Assembly (NCBI RefSeq): GCF_015277675.1
Contig: NZ_JADHEC010000023.1
Span: 1 to 52,991, forward strand
Direction of reading: 5' to 3'
Length of the DNA stretch: 52,991 nt
From: Flavobacterium soyangense
GTDB lineage: Bacteria > Bacteroidota > Bacteroidia > Flavobacteriales > Flavobacteriaceae
The notes under the pieces were generated by a model that saw only the letters and a list, made by a program, of their open reading frames with translations, had not been told where the DNA came from and ran no database searches. Positions within the stretch are counted from its first letter, which is position 1. Each line of letters starts with the position of its first letter. The position numbers were made by a program, and so were the translations under genes. This document shows positions 8,938-17,165 of this stretch, one piece after another.

Positions 8938-10218
8938 TTAAAGATTATGGTCCAATTCCTCCTGTTTCTCTGAAATATTCCGATAGGCATTTTCGACCAT
9001 TACAATTCCGTCGTCAACCAAAACACCAATGGCCAAAGCGATTCCCGTGAGGGACATAATATTGGAAGAAATTCCAAATGCCTGAAGGAATATAAAAGCG
9101 GTGGCAACCGAAATTGGAATCTGAATCAGGATGATTAGAGCACTTCGCCAATGAAAAAGGAAAATCAGCACAATGATGGAAACAGCGATCATCTCTTCCA
9201 GTAAAGTTCCTTTTACGGATTCAACGGCTTTTTCAATTAGTTCGCTTCTGTCATAGGAAGTTTTGAAAGTGACACCTTCAGGAAATCCTTTTTCGACTTC
9301 TTTCATTTTTAATTTTATGGCTTTGATGACCTTATCGGCATTTTCGCCGTAACGCATTACCACGATTCCACCCACGACTTCTCCGGTTCCGTTTTGGTCA
9401 AAAATTCCCAAACGCAAGTCGCCACCCATTTGTACCGAACCCACATCACTGACTTTTACAGGAACTGAATTGTAGTTTTTAATGGCTATTTTTTCAACGT
9501 CTTTGATGTTTTTGATGTAGCCTAGCCCTCTGACAATATAAGATCGGTCGCTCATTTCAAACTTTCGCCCCCCCACATCGTTGTTATTGGCCTTGACTGC
9601 GTTCATCACTTCCATCATACTCACGTTGTAGTATTGCATCTTAAGAGGGTCTAAAACCAATTGATATTGTTTTTCAAATCCTCCAAACGAAGCGACTTCG
9701 GCAACGCCAGGAACCGTTTGCAGGGCAAATTTCACATACCAATCTTGCAAGGCACGTTGCTCACCTAAATCCATTCCTTTTGTATCTAGAGTGTACCAAA
9801 AGATATGACCAACTCCTGTTCCGTCTGGCCCAAGAGTGGGAACCACGTTTTGAGGTAATAAGCGTTGGGCATAATTAAGCCTTTCCAAAACACGGGTTCT
9901 GGCCCAATAAGGGTCAACGTTGTCTTCAAAAATGATGTAAACAAAGCTCATCCCAAACATAGAAGCTCCCCGAATATTCTTAACTTTTGGAATTCCTTGT
10001 AAATTGGAAACCAAAGGATAAGTAACTTGATTTTCTATAACTTGAGGACTCCTCCCCATCCATTCTGTAAAAACAATAACTTGATTTTCGGATAAATCGG
10101 GAATGGCATCGATTGGATTTTGTTGTATACTGTAAATGCCCCAGCAAAATAAAGCAGCAGAAACGAGTAGAACGATAAAACGGTTTTTTAACGAGAATGA
10201 TATTAGTTTTTCTACCAT
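8938..10218 (-). CDS. CusA/CzcA-type RND pump, N-terminal part (TM1-TM4)
   Basis: 426 residues: TM1 (FIVLLVSAALFCWGIYS), the first periplasmic porter region with DAIPDLSENQVIVFTEW and Gly-rich stretches, then TM2-TM4 ending in IGVLVDDGIVMVENA, which holds the proton-relay acidic pair typical of heavy-metal RND pumps. It stops at ELDHNL with TAA (8940-8938), just after TM4. The next ATG is nine bases on and in frame. The start at 10218 gives the canonical N-terminal helix and lies 18 bases after a 15-bp hairpin. Proton-driven export of Cu(I)/Ag(I) or a similar ion is inferred from the family and from the metal-binding domains encoded all around it. Confidence 0.85.
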   Translation of the reverse strand: MVEKLISFSLKNRFIVLLVSAALFCWGIYSIQQNPIDAIPDLSENQVIVFTEWMGRSPQVIENQVTYPLVSNLQGIPKVKNIRGASMFGMSFVYIIFEDNVDPYWARTRVLERLNYAQRLLPQNVVPTLGPDGTGVGHIFWYTLDTKGMDLGEQRALQDWYVKFALQTVPGVAEVASFGGFEKQYQLVLDPLKMQYYNVSMMEVMNAVKANNNDVGGRKFEMSDRSYIVRGLGYIKNIKDVEKIAIKNYNSVPVKVSDVGSVQMGGDLRLGIFDQNGTGEVVGGIVVMRYGENADKVIKAIKLKMKEVEKGFPEGVTFKTSYDRSELIEKAVESVKGTLLEEMIAVSIIVLIFLFHWRSALIILIQIPISVATAFIFLQAFGISSNIMSLTGIALAIGVLVDDGIVMVENAYRNISEKQEELDHNL

Positions 10219-10236
10219 AAGGCTTTAATTACAGAT

Positions 10237-10274
10237 AATCTATTCCTTCCCAAAAGATAGGGAAGGAATAGATT
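10237..10274 (-). promoter_or_regulatory. 15-bp perfect stem-loop just upstream of the pump start codon
   Basis: AATCTATTCCTTCCC (10237-10251) pairs perfectly with GGGAAGGAATAGATT (10260-10274) across an 8-base loop. It lies in the 62-base gap between the small lipoprotein gene and the pump, ending 18 bases before the pump ATG. There is no T run on either side, so it is not a standard terminator. A role in mRNA processing, stability or translation of the pump is inferred. Confidence 0.65.
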
Positions 10275-10280
10275 TAGAAT

Positions 10281-10508
10281 TTATTTAACTTCTTTGGTTA
10301 ATTTCATTCCGCATTTTGTACATTTATCGTTCAATTTGCCCTGAGATTCCGGATGCATCGGACAAGCATAAATTTTTGCTTTGCTGTCATTTACCTTGGT
10401 AGAATCTTTTTCCATCATCGGAGTATTTGTTTCAACATCTTTGCTTTTTTGGTTACAGGAAACCAGTACGAAAGCCATTATAATGGCAGAAAAAATTATA
10501 TTTTTCAT
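10281..10508 (-). CDS. Small heavy-metal-binding lipoprotein
   Basis: 75 residues. Residues 1-18 are a lipoprotein signal ending LVSC, so the mature protein is an anchored 58-residue peptide. The C-terminal half is a single heavy-metal-binding domain: CPMHPES followed by CTKCGMKL. Between them lies an acidic and Lys-rich linker. It lies between the four-domain metal-binding protein and the pump, in the same direction. A periplasmic metal chaperone that feeds the pump, analogous in position to CusF but unrelated in fold, is a reasonable inference. Confidence 0.8.
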   Translation of the reverse strand: MKNIIFSAIIMAFVLVSCNQKSKDVETNTPMMEKDSTKVNDSKAKIYACPMHPESQGKLNDKCTKCGMKLTKEVK

Positions 10509-10535
10509 TTTAAATATTTTAGAGATTAAAGTTAA

Positions 10536-10566
10536 AAAGCCTTTAGATATAGAGTCTATTGGCTTT
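10536..10566 (-). terminator. Possible intra-cluster terminator or attenuator
   Basis: AAAGCC (10536-10541) pairs with GGCTTT (10561-10566), with additional partial pairing inside the loop. On the minus strand the stem is followed by TTAAC and more T-rich sequence. It lies behind the four-domain metal-binding gene and could partly uncouple it from the genes downstream. Confidence 0.4.
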
Positions 10567-10586
10567 AAATTACTGAAATTATTATT

Positions 10587-11171
10587 TTATCTTTTTTCTT
10601 TTATTTCTATCATTTCCATTCCACATTTAGAGCATTTATCTCCCTTTTTTCCAATAAAATCAGGGTGCATTGGACAAACATATTTTGTTTCAACAATAGC
10701 AGATGTTTGGCTACCTTTTACTGCCGTATTATGCTTTAATTCTGTAATTTTTACCATTTTTATTCCACATTTACCACATTTACCCTCTTTCATACTCATC
10801 TGATCGGGATGCATTGGACAGGCATAAGCCATTTTATAAGCTTCATTTTTACTCATTTCCTTTCCACATTTAGTACATTTTCCAGGTTTATCGGAAGTGG
10901 AACCGTCCATTTTGCAAATGTATTTGGCTTCAACAACTGTTGATGCCTGACTTCCCTTAACCGCTGCATTGTGTTGTATTTTGGTAGTTTTTACCAATTC
11001 CGTTCCGCATTTGCTGCATTTTCCTTCTTTTATACTCACCTCATTAGGATGCTTTGGACAGGTATAAATTGTTTTTTGAGTTTCTTCTTTTGAAGGTTTT
11101 GTGCTGTTTTGAGCTGATGCTCCTGTGCTAACTGCTAAGAATACGCTTAGTACGATTATTAATATTTTCAT
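10587..11171 (-). CDS. Secreted protein with four heavy-metal-binding domains
   Basis: 194 residues from the ATG at 11171, which gives a signal peptide ending ASAQ; an in-frame TTG at 11210 would add 13 residues before the signal peptide and is rejected. Four heavy-metal-binding domains follow at about 35-62, 83-107, 116-142 and 163-189, each with paired Cys motifs (CPKHP/CSKCG, CKMDG/CTKCG, CPMHP/CGKCG, CPMHP/CSKCG). Residues 35-89 and 116-170 are near copies, including the shared linker HNxAVKGSQ, so the gene arose by tandem duplication of a two-domain unit. The first two domains have drifted: KHP, and MDG in place of MHP. No transport or enzymatic motif is present. A periplasmic metal sponge or sensor is inferred from this layout. 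Confidence 0.8.
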   Translation of the reverse strand: MKILIIVLSVFLAVSTGASAQNSTKPSKEETQKTIYTCPKHPNEVSIKEGKCSKCGTELVKTTKIQHNAAVKGSQASTVVEAKYICKMDGSTSDKPGKCTKCGKEMSKNEAYKMAYACPMHPDQMSMKEGKCGKCGIKMVKITELKHNTAVKGSQTSAIVETKYVCPMHPDFIGKKGDKCSKCGMEMIEIKEKR

Positions 11172-11197
11172 TTTTTGTTGTTTTAAATTGATATAAT

Positions 11198-11230
11198 CAA
11201 AATTACGCAATTATTACAAATAATCTTCAA
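11198..11230 (-). promoter_or_regulatory. Promoter for the four-domain metal-binding gene
   Basis: On the minus strand TTG (11230-11228) is followed after 22 bases by TAATTTTG (11205-11198), which fits the Flavobacterium TTG / TAnnTTTG pattern. The box lies inside the rejected TTG-start extension, and so supports the ATG at 11171. Confidence 0.5.
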
Positions 11231-11353
11231 GAATTTTGTAAAATAGTTGCTAAAATTTATAGGTTTTCCATACTTATCCTGTCAAATTCACAAAATTGTC
11301 AATACAATATTTGATTTAAAAAAGACGTAACTATGGCTGTAAAAAAAGGGGTT

Positions 11354-11731
11354 TTAGCTTATTTTAGGAATAAGCCAAATAGAATGGAAACCAGAAGAAA
11401 GATTGGTTTCTGAATTGAAATAATTTTGTTGTTTTTCTGAAAAATCAAAATTGTTACTTTTAAATTTTATTTCAAAAAAAGCAATACTAAATTGAACTGA
11501 TGAAGTGGTACAATTAGAATGACCACATTTTCCGTTGCAAGAGTCTTCGTGTTCCTTATTTTTCGAATGATTTGCAATTTTATAACAATCCTTTTTTTCT
11601 ATATTAGAATTAGGAGTTTCTGTATTGCAACATGATTTTCCGGATTTCATTTCACAAGCAATTGTCAACGATGGCATCAAGAAGAAACCAACGGTAACAA
11701 TCAATAGTATTATGTGAAATTTTTTTCTCAT
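11354..11731 (-). CDS. Cys/His-rich secreted protein heading the metal-efflux cluster
   Basis: 125 residues with a signal peptide (about 1-25, ending TIA). The mature N-terminal half is rich in potential metal ligands: CEMKSGKSCC, then DCYKIANH, then a cluster of Cys and His in the segment CNGKCGHSNC. The C-terminal half is Phe-, Ser- and Asn-rich without Cys. I do not recognise a named family. Its place as the first gene of the cluster, directly behind a promoter, suggests it takes part in metal sequestration or signalling; this is inference from context and composition. Confidence 0.7.
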   Translation of the reverse strand: MRKKFHIILLIVTVGFFLMPSLTIACEMKSGKSCCNTETPNSNIEKKDCYKIANHSKNKEHEDSCNGKCGHSNCTTSSVQFSIAFFEIKFKSNNFDFSEKQQNYFNSETNLSSGFHSIWLIPKIS

Positions 11732-11748
11732 TGCAATTTAATAATGTT

Positions 11749-11756
11749 CAAAGTTA
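11749..11756 (-). promoter_or_regulatory. -7 box of the metal-efflux cluster
   Basis: TAACTTTG on the minus strand matches TAnnTTTG and lies 18 bases before the start codon at 11731. A good upstream TTG at the expected distance was not found, so only the -7 element is called. Confidence 0.4.
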
Positions 11757-11788
11757 TGAAAATATTTTATTTTAATATTAAAAATATG

Positions 11789-13291
11789 CTAAAAATTATC
11801 TTCAATTTCGAAACTGTTTAAAAAAACTATCGTTTTTTTAATATCATAATGTAAAATTCGGTCTTCTTTTACCAAAGGAACTTCCTCACGATACGATTTT
11901 AAAAACATTTCGATAAAATCACTTGATTCTAAAGGCCTTCTGTATTCAATAGCTTGCGAAGCATTCATCAATTCAATAGCAAGAATTCGCTCCAGATTTT
12001 CCATCACACGCAAGGCTTTTGTAGCGGCATTGGCTCCCATACTAACGTGATCTTCTTGTCCGTTGCTTGAAACAATACTATCAACACTCGCTGGTGTTGC
12101 CAATTGTTTGTTTTGGCTGGCAATGCTTGCGGCTGTATATTGGGGAATCATCAAACCTGAATTCAAACCAGGATTATCCACTAAAAAGGCGGGAAGATTT
12201 CGTAAACCCGATATCAATTGATACGTTCTTCTTTCGGAAATACTGCCCAATTCGGACAAAGCAATGGCTATAAAATCAAGAGCTAAAGCCAAAGGTTGTC
12301 CGTGGAAATTCCCACCGGAAATAATTTGGTCAGTTTCGATAAATATATTGGGATTATCCGTAACCGAATTGATTTCGGTCTTGAAAACTTTTTTAACATA
12401 ATCAATCGCATCTTTCGAAGCACCGTGAACTTGCGGAATACATCTAAAAGAATACGGATCTTGAACGTGTGTTTTCTCCTGACTTATGATTTCACTTCCC
12501 TCCAAAAATTCCTTCACGCGATTGGCTGTTACCATTTGCCCTTTGTGCGGGCGTATAAAATGAATCAACTCGTGAAAAGGTTCAATCCTGCCGTCGAATC
12601 CTTCCAAAGAAATAGTTCCGATTAAATCAGCAAAATATGAAAATTTACTGGCTTTCATCAAAATATAAGCACCATAAGCACTCATAAATTGGGTTCCGTT
12701 TAATAAAGCCAATCCTTCTTTGGATTGCAACACTATGGGTTTCCAATTGAAATGCTTCAAAACTACACTCGAATGGACTTTTTTGCCTTCAAAAAACACT
12801 TCGCCTTCACCCAATAAAGGCAATGACATATGGGCTAAAGGAGCTAAATCGCCCGAAGCACCAAGTGAACCCTGTGAATAAACTATGGGTAAAATATCAT
12901 GGTTGTAAAAATCGACTAATCGTTCTACAGTTTGCAATTGAATCCCCGAATGACCATAACTCAAAGACTGAATTTTGAGCAACAACATCAATTTGACAAT
13001 CTCATTCGGAACTTCATCACCAGTTCCACAAGAATGCGATTTTACCAAGTTTTCCTGTAGTTTCGAAAGGTTTTCATTCGAAATTTTGACATTACAAAGC
13101 GAACCAAAACCGGTATTAATACCATAAATAGGTTTCGTATGCGAAGCCATTTTGGCATCTAAATAATCCCTGCATTTTTGGATATTAACCTTGGCCTCAT
13201 CCGATAACGCCAACGATTTATGATGCGAAATAATTTCTTGTAAGGCTTCCAGAGAAAGTACTTGGGTACTTATATAATGTGTATTATCCAT
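11789..13291 (-). CDS. hutH: Histidine ammonia-lyase
   Basis: Converts L-histidine to urocanate and ammonia, the first step of histidine breakdown, in the cytoplasm. The start at 13291 gives a 500-residue protein, the usual family length; the longer frame to 13345 adds 18 residues unlike the family. The autocatalytic MIO cofactor forms from Ala145-Ser146-Gly147 in GSLGASGDLAPLAH. The substrate-site region YGINTGFG is intact, as are the later conserved segments (SGGNFHGQP; EDHVSMGANAATK). No other hut genes are next to it: it stands alone between the metal cluster and the divergent threonine operon. Confidence 0.95.
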   Translation of the reverse strand: MDNTHYISTQVLSLEALQEIISHHKSLALSDEAKVNIQKCRDYLDAKMASHTKPIYGINTGFGSLCNVKISNENLSKLQENLVKSHSCGTGDEVPNEIVKLMLLLKIQSLSYGHSGIQLQTVERLVDFYNHDILPIVYSQGSLGASGDLAPLAHMSLPLLGEGEVFFEGKKVHSSVVLKHFNWKPIVLQSKEGLALLNGTQFMSAYGAYILMKASKFSYFADLIGTISLEGFDGRIEPFHELIHFIRPHKGQMVTANRVKEFLEGSEIISQEKTHVQDPYSFRCIPQVHGASKDAIDYVKKVFKTEINSVTDNPNIFIETDQIISGGNFHGQPLALALDFIAIALSELGSISERRTYQLISGLRNLPAFLVDNPGLNSGLMIPQYTAASIASQNKQLATPASVDSIVSSNGQEDHVSMGANAATKALRVMENLERILAIELMNASQAIEYRRPLESSDFIEMFLKSYREEVPLVKEDRILHYDIKKTIVFLNSFEIEDNF

Positions 13292-13425
13292 TTTAACAGT
13301 GGCTTTTGAGAGGTCAAAATTCCACAAACCAATATTAAAAAACAAGATTTTGAAGGTAAAATATTTAATATTCTTTTTTTTGCACTGTGTTTTTTAAAAT
13401 ATTCATAAAAACAGGATAAAAGGTT

Positions 13426-13454
13426 TTGTTATTTTATAAAAAACTGTACTTTTG
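13426..13454 (+). promoter_or_regulatory. Promoter of the threonine operon
   Basis: TTG (13426-13428), an 18-base spacer, then TACTTTTG (13447-13454), an exact match to TAnnTTTG. It would start transcription just before the leader-peptide ATG at 13465, so the leader is inside the operon mRNA. Confidence 0.7.
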
Positions 13455-13464
13455 AAAAATCAAA

Positions 13465-13566
13465 ATGGCAAATAACAGCAAAACATTTCATTCTTCGATA
13501 ACAACTCAAACCAGAGTTGCACTTGCTGTTACATTTACTGCTACAACAACTACCACTACCCTTTAG
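13465..13566 (+). CDS. Threonine-rich leader peptide (ThrL-like) of the thr operon
   Basis: A 33-residue open frame, ATG at 13465 and TAG at 13564-13566, with 12 threonines, including six in a row at residues 27-32. It starts about 10 bases after the -7 box and ends 104 bases before thrA. A hairpin CAACTC / GAGTTG (13502-13507 / 13514-13519) lies within it, and TACCC at its end (13556-13560 region) can pair with GGGTA just after the stop. This is the arrangement expected for ribosome-mediated control by charged tRNA-Thr. I did not find a clean GC-rich terminator with a T run between the leader and thrA, so whether control is by transcription attenuation or by another ribosome-stalling route is open. 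It is not homologous in sequence to E. coli ThrL. Confidence 0.75.
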   Translation: MANNSKTFHSSITTQTRVALAVTFTATTTTTTL

Positions 13567-13670
13567 GGGTATACATTTTACATATAATCCAGTTTTCGTG
13601 CTTTTTTCTAAATGAAGAGAGTTCATAGGTGTATAAAAACTATTTGCATTTTTAAAATAAAAAAGACATA

Positions 13671-16118
13671 ATGAAAGTATTAAAATTTGGCGGAACTTCG
13701 GTAGCCAATGCGCAAAACATAAAACTCGTATTAGATATAGTGATTAAAAAGGCAGAAAAAGAAAAACTAATTGTTGTAGTTTCTGCTTTTACCAAAGTCA
13801 CTGATTTATTGGTTCTTGCTTCTCAAAAAGCAGCTTCAAGCGACGAAAGCTACAAGGAAATTGTTGCTGAAATCGAGAAAAAACATTTAGACGCTATCAA
13901 AGAATTGATACCGGTTAGCGAACAAAGTGGTTTACTAAGCCACATCAAAAGAATCATCAATCACCTCGAAACTTTACTCGACGGCTGTTTCCTTTTGGGC
14001 GAATTATCTCCAAGAACTTCAGATACGATTTTGAGTTTTGGCGAATTATTGTCTTCGTATATTATCGCCGAAGCCTTCAAACAAAAACATAAAAATAGCG
14101 GGTACAAAGACAGTCGCGAATTGATAAAAACCAACAATAACTTTGGCAAAGCTGCCGTAAAGTTCGAAATCACAAATCCACTAATTGCTGATTATTTTGC
14201 TTCCAATGATTCTCAAATAGTAGTGATGCCAGGTTTTATCGCTTCAACTACTGATGGAATTGGCACAACGCTGGGTCGTGGCGGTTCTGATTATACCGCC
14301 GCAATTTTAGCAGGAGCTTTAGATGCCTCTGAATTGGAAATCTGGACAGACGTCAACGGAATGTTTACAGCAAACCCAAAAGTGGTGAAACAAGCCCAAC
14401 CTATTGCCACAATTTCTTATCAGGAAGCCATGGAATTGTCGCATTTTGGCGCCAAAGTATTGTATCCGCCAACAATCCAGCCCGTTTTAAGAAAAAACAT
14501 TCCCATTTGGATCAAAAACACTTTCGAACCGGAAGCCGAAGGAACTTATATTTCAAGCCAGGATACTTCACATACCAATCCTGTAAAAGGAATCAGCCAC
14601 ATTGACCATATTACTTTGATTACGCTTGAAGGTTCAGGAATGATTGGCGTCGCCGGTTCTTCTAAAAGACTTTTCGAGGTATTGTCACATGAAAATATCA
14701 ACGTAATTTTTATCACTCAGGCTTCTTCGGAACATTCCATTTGTATCGGAATTCTGGATGTTGATGCCGAAAATGCCGAAAGCGCTATCAATAAAGCTTT
14801 TGAAATAGAGATTTCACAAAACAAAATTGATTCTTGCATTGTCGAAAAAAACCTTTGCATCATTGCTTTGGTGGGCGAAAATATGAAAAATCACCAAGGT
14901 TTGAGCGGTCGAATGTTCAGCACTTTGGGGAAAAACAATGTAAATATCAGAGCGATTGCTCAGGGAGCTTCCGAAAGAAATATCTCGGCGGTTATCAATG
15001 AAAGAGACGTAAAAAAAGCTTTAAATACATTACATGAAAACTTTTTTGAGGAAAACACTAAACAGTTGAATTTGTTCGTGATGGGTGTTGGAAATGTAGG
15101 TGAAAAATTCATCTCACAAATCAACCAACAAAAGAAATTCCTAAAAGAAAATCTAAAAATAAACCTTAGAGTGGCGGCCGTGTCCAATTCCAGAAAAATG
15201 CTTTTTGATGAAGAAGGAATCGATTTAAAAAATTGGCAGGCACTATTGGAAAATGGAGAAACAGCCAGCAAAGAAACCTTTATTTCAAAGGTAAAGGAAC
15301 TCAATTTACGCAACAGTATTTTTGTTGATATTACCGCAAATCAAAGTGTTTCCGAGACTTATGAGCAGTATTTAAGGCAAAATATCGCTGTAGTTACTTG
15401 TAATAAAATAGCCTGTTCCTCAGCGTATGACAATTACAAAAACCTGAAAAATTTATCCAGAAAATATAATGCACCATTCTTGTTTGAAACCAATGTGGGC
15501 GCAGGTTTACCAATAATTGATACCGTTAAAAATTTAATAGCTTCGGGCGATAAAGTCAACAAAATTCAGGCAGTATTGTCCGGAAGTTTGAACTTTATTT
15601 TCAACAATTTCGACGAAAATAATTCGTTCCACGATGTGGTAAAAGAAGCCGGAGTTCAAGGATTTACCGAACCAGATCCAAAAATCGATTTGAGCGGTGT
15701 GGATGTAGCCAGAAAAATATTAATCCTGATAAGAGAAAGCGGGTACCAAATGGAAATCGAAGATATTCAAAATAATCCTTTCCTTCCAAAGGAATGCATG
15801 AGTACAAAAAACAATGATGATTTTTTCAAGTCTTTAATCGCAAATGCGGCTCATTTTGAAAACCTTTTGGCTAAAGCTAAAGCTAAAGACAGCCGATTAA
15901 AATTTGTTGCAACTTTCGAAAACGGTAAAGCAGGTGTTGGCTTAGAATTCATCCCAAAAGAAAGTCCGTTCTACAATTTGGAAGGAAAAGACAATATTGT
16001 TCAATTTTACACGGATCGTTACATCGACCAACCTTTATTGATAAAAGGTGCTGGTGCCGGTGCTGCGGTAACGGCTTCCGGAATTTTTGCCGACGTAATT
16101 CGGGTTGGAAATATTTAA
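13671..16118 (+). CDS. thrA: Bifunctional aspartokinase / homoserine dehydrogenase
   Basis: 815 residues. It catalyses phosphorylation of aspartate and, with the second domain, NAD(P)H-dependent reduction of aspartate semialdehyde to homoserine. Residues 1-300 are the kinase (start KVLKFGGTSVA, later TTLGRGGSDYTA and EIWTDVNGM); 310-455 hold paired ACT domains for allosteric control; 460-815 are the dehydrogenase (NAD-binding LFVMGVGNVGEKF, catalytic region with ETNVGAGLPIIDT and EPDPKIDLSGVDVARK). The length is usual for the fused enzyme. It is the first enzyme gene after the leader peptide and is followed by thrB and thrC, so the cluster covers aspartate to threonine except for the semialdehyde step. 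Confidence 0.96.
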   Translation: MKVLKFGGTSVANAQNIKLVLDIVIKKAEKEKLIVVVSAFTKVTDLLVLASQKAASSDESYKEIVAEIEKKHLDAIKELIPVSEQSGLLSHIKRIINHLETLLDGCFLLGELSPRTSDTILSFGELLSSYIIAEAFKQKHKNSGYKDSRELIKTNNNFGKAAVKFEITNPLIADYFASNDSQIVVMPGFIASTTDGIGTTLGRGGSDYTAAILAGALDASELEIWTDVNGMFTANPKVVKQAQPIATISYQEAMELSHFGAKVLYPPTIQPVLRKNIPIWIKNTFEPEAEGTYISSQDTSHTNPVKGISHIDHITLITLEGSGMIGVAGSSKRLFEVLSHENINVIFITQASSEHSICIGILDVDAENAESAINKAFEIEISQNKIDSCIVEKNLCIIALVGENMKNHQGLSGRMFSTLGKNNVNIRAIAQGASERNISAVINERDVKKALNTLHENFFEENTKQLNLFVMGVGNVGEKFISQINQQKKFLKENLKINLRVAAVSNSRKMLFDEEGIDLKNWQALLENGETASKETFISKVKELNLRNSIFVDITANQSVSETYEQYLRQNIAVVTCNKIACSSAYDNYKNLKNLSRKYNAPFLFETNVGAGLPIIDTVKNLIASGDKVNKIQAVLSGSLNFIFNNFDENNSFHDVVKEAGVQGFTEPDPKIDLSGVDVARKILILIRESGYQMEIEDIQNNPFLPKECMSTKNNDDFFKSLIANAAHFENLLAKAKAKDSRLKFVATFENGKAGVGLEFIPKESPFYNLEGKDNIVQFYTDRYIDQPLLIKGAGAGAAVTASGIFADVIRVGNI

Positions 16119-16161
16119 AACCCTCAGCAAGCCAAAAGCCTTAAATTGTCAAAGTATATTT

Positions 16162-16188
16162 GACTTTAAGACTTTCGACTTTAAGACT
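16162..16188. repeat. Direct repeat in the thrA-thrB spacer
   Basis: GACTTTAAGACT occurs at 16162-16173 and again at 16177-16188, three bases apart. The 77-base spacer holds no gene. It may be a short dispersed repeat of this genome or a remnant insertion. Confidence 0.6.
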
Positions 16189-16195
16189 ATTATTT

Positions 16196-17119
16196 ATGAA
16201 TGAAATTAAAATATTTTGCCCTGCGACCATTGCCAATCTATCCTGTGGATTTGATGTTTTGGGACTTTGCCTGACTACTGCGGGTGACGAAATGGTTATT
16301 CGAAAATCGGATGTAAAAGGCATTCGCATCACTAAAATCGTGGGAGCGGATTTGCCATTGGAAACCGAAAACAATGTCGCTGGTGTTGCCGCCTTGGCAA
16401 TGTTGGAAGAAGTGGAAACCGAGTTTGGTTTTGAGATAGAAATCTACAAACACATTAAAGCCGGAAGCGGAATCGGCAGCAGTGCAGCCAGTTCTGCGGG
16501 AGCTGTTTTTGGAATCAACGAATTGTTGGGACGACCTTTTACCCGAAAAGAATTGGTGAAATTTGCCATGCAAGGCGAAAAATTAGCCAGTGGAAATGCC
16601 CACGCCGACAATGTGGCTCCTTGCCTATTGGGCGGTTTTACTTTGGTAAGAAGTTCCAATCCATTGGACATCATCAAAATTGAAAGCCCATCAGAATTGT
16701 ACGCCACTGTTGTTCATCCTCAAATTGAGTTGAAAACTTCGGATGCGCGTTCCGTGTTAAAACAAACTGTCTCCCTGAAAAGTGCCATTACCCAATGGGG
16801 AAATGTAGGCGGATTAGTGGCAGGATTATACACGAAAGATTACGATTTGATTGGACGTTCTTTACACGACGAAATCATCGAACCGGTTCGTAGTATGCTG
16901 ATTCCAGGTTTTGATTTGATTAAAAAGGCTGCTCTTGAAAACGGAGCCTTGGGTTCAGGAATCTCAGGTTCTGGTCCATCCATTTTTGCGTTGAGCAAAG
17001 GAAAGGAAACTGCCGAAAAAATCGCCAAGGCAATGAGTGCCGTATACGACGAAATCAATTTACCTTATGAAATTCACGTTTCAAAAGTGAATCCAGAAGG
17101 TGTGAGTATAATAAAATAA
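16196..17119 (+). CDS. thrB: Homoserine kinase (GHMP family)
   Basis: 307 residues from ATG 16196. The longer frame from 16160 begins inside the spacer repeat and is rejected; the chosen start gives MNEIKIFCPATIANLSCGFD, the family N-terminus. ATP-binding motif GSGIGSSAASSAGAV (about 92-106) and the C-terminal GSGISGSGPSIFAL motif are intact. It phosphorylates homoserine with ATP, between ThrA and ThrC in the pathway. Second enzyme gene of the thr operon. Confidence 0.95.
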   Translation: MNEIKIFCPATIANLSCGFDVLGLCLTTAGDEMVIRKSDVKGIRITKIVGADLPLETENNVAGVAALAMLEEVETEFGFEIEIYKHIKAGSGIGSSAASSAGAVFGINELLGRPFTRKELVKFAMQGEKLASGNAHADNVAPCLLGGFTLVRSSNPLDIIKIESPSELYATVVHPQIELKTSDARSVLKQTVSLKSAITQWGNVGGLVAGLYTKDYDLIGRSLHDEIIEPVRSMLIPGFDLIKKAALENGALGSGISGSGPSIFALSKGKETAEKIAKAMSAVYDEINLPYEIHVSKVNPEGVSIIK

Positions 17120-17125
17120 CAATAA

Positions 17126-17165
17126 CAGATTGCTTTGCTTCATGCTTCGCAACGCCTCGCAATGA
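17126..17165. repeat. REP-like element in the thrB-thrC spacer
   Basis: The 53-base spacer consists largely of a sequence whose minus strand reads ATTGCGAGG, then GAAGCATGAAGC, then AATCTG. This word set is that of the widely dispersed intergenic repeat beginning CATTGCGAGG and ending GAAGCAATCTG that I recall from many bacterial genomes. Only one copy was noticed in the window. Confidence 0.5.

Noticed and set aside
10381..10803. Plus-strand frame of 140 residues across the metal-binding genes
   Set aside because: It is the antisense of two well-supported Cys-rich genes; its hydrophobic look arises from their codons.
13567..13670. Classical intrinsic attenuator between the leader peptide and thrA
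   Set aside because: The only pairings found (for example TATACA near 13570 with TGTATA near 13630) are weak and not followed by a T run.
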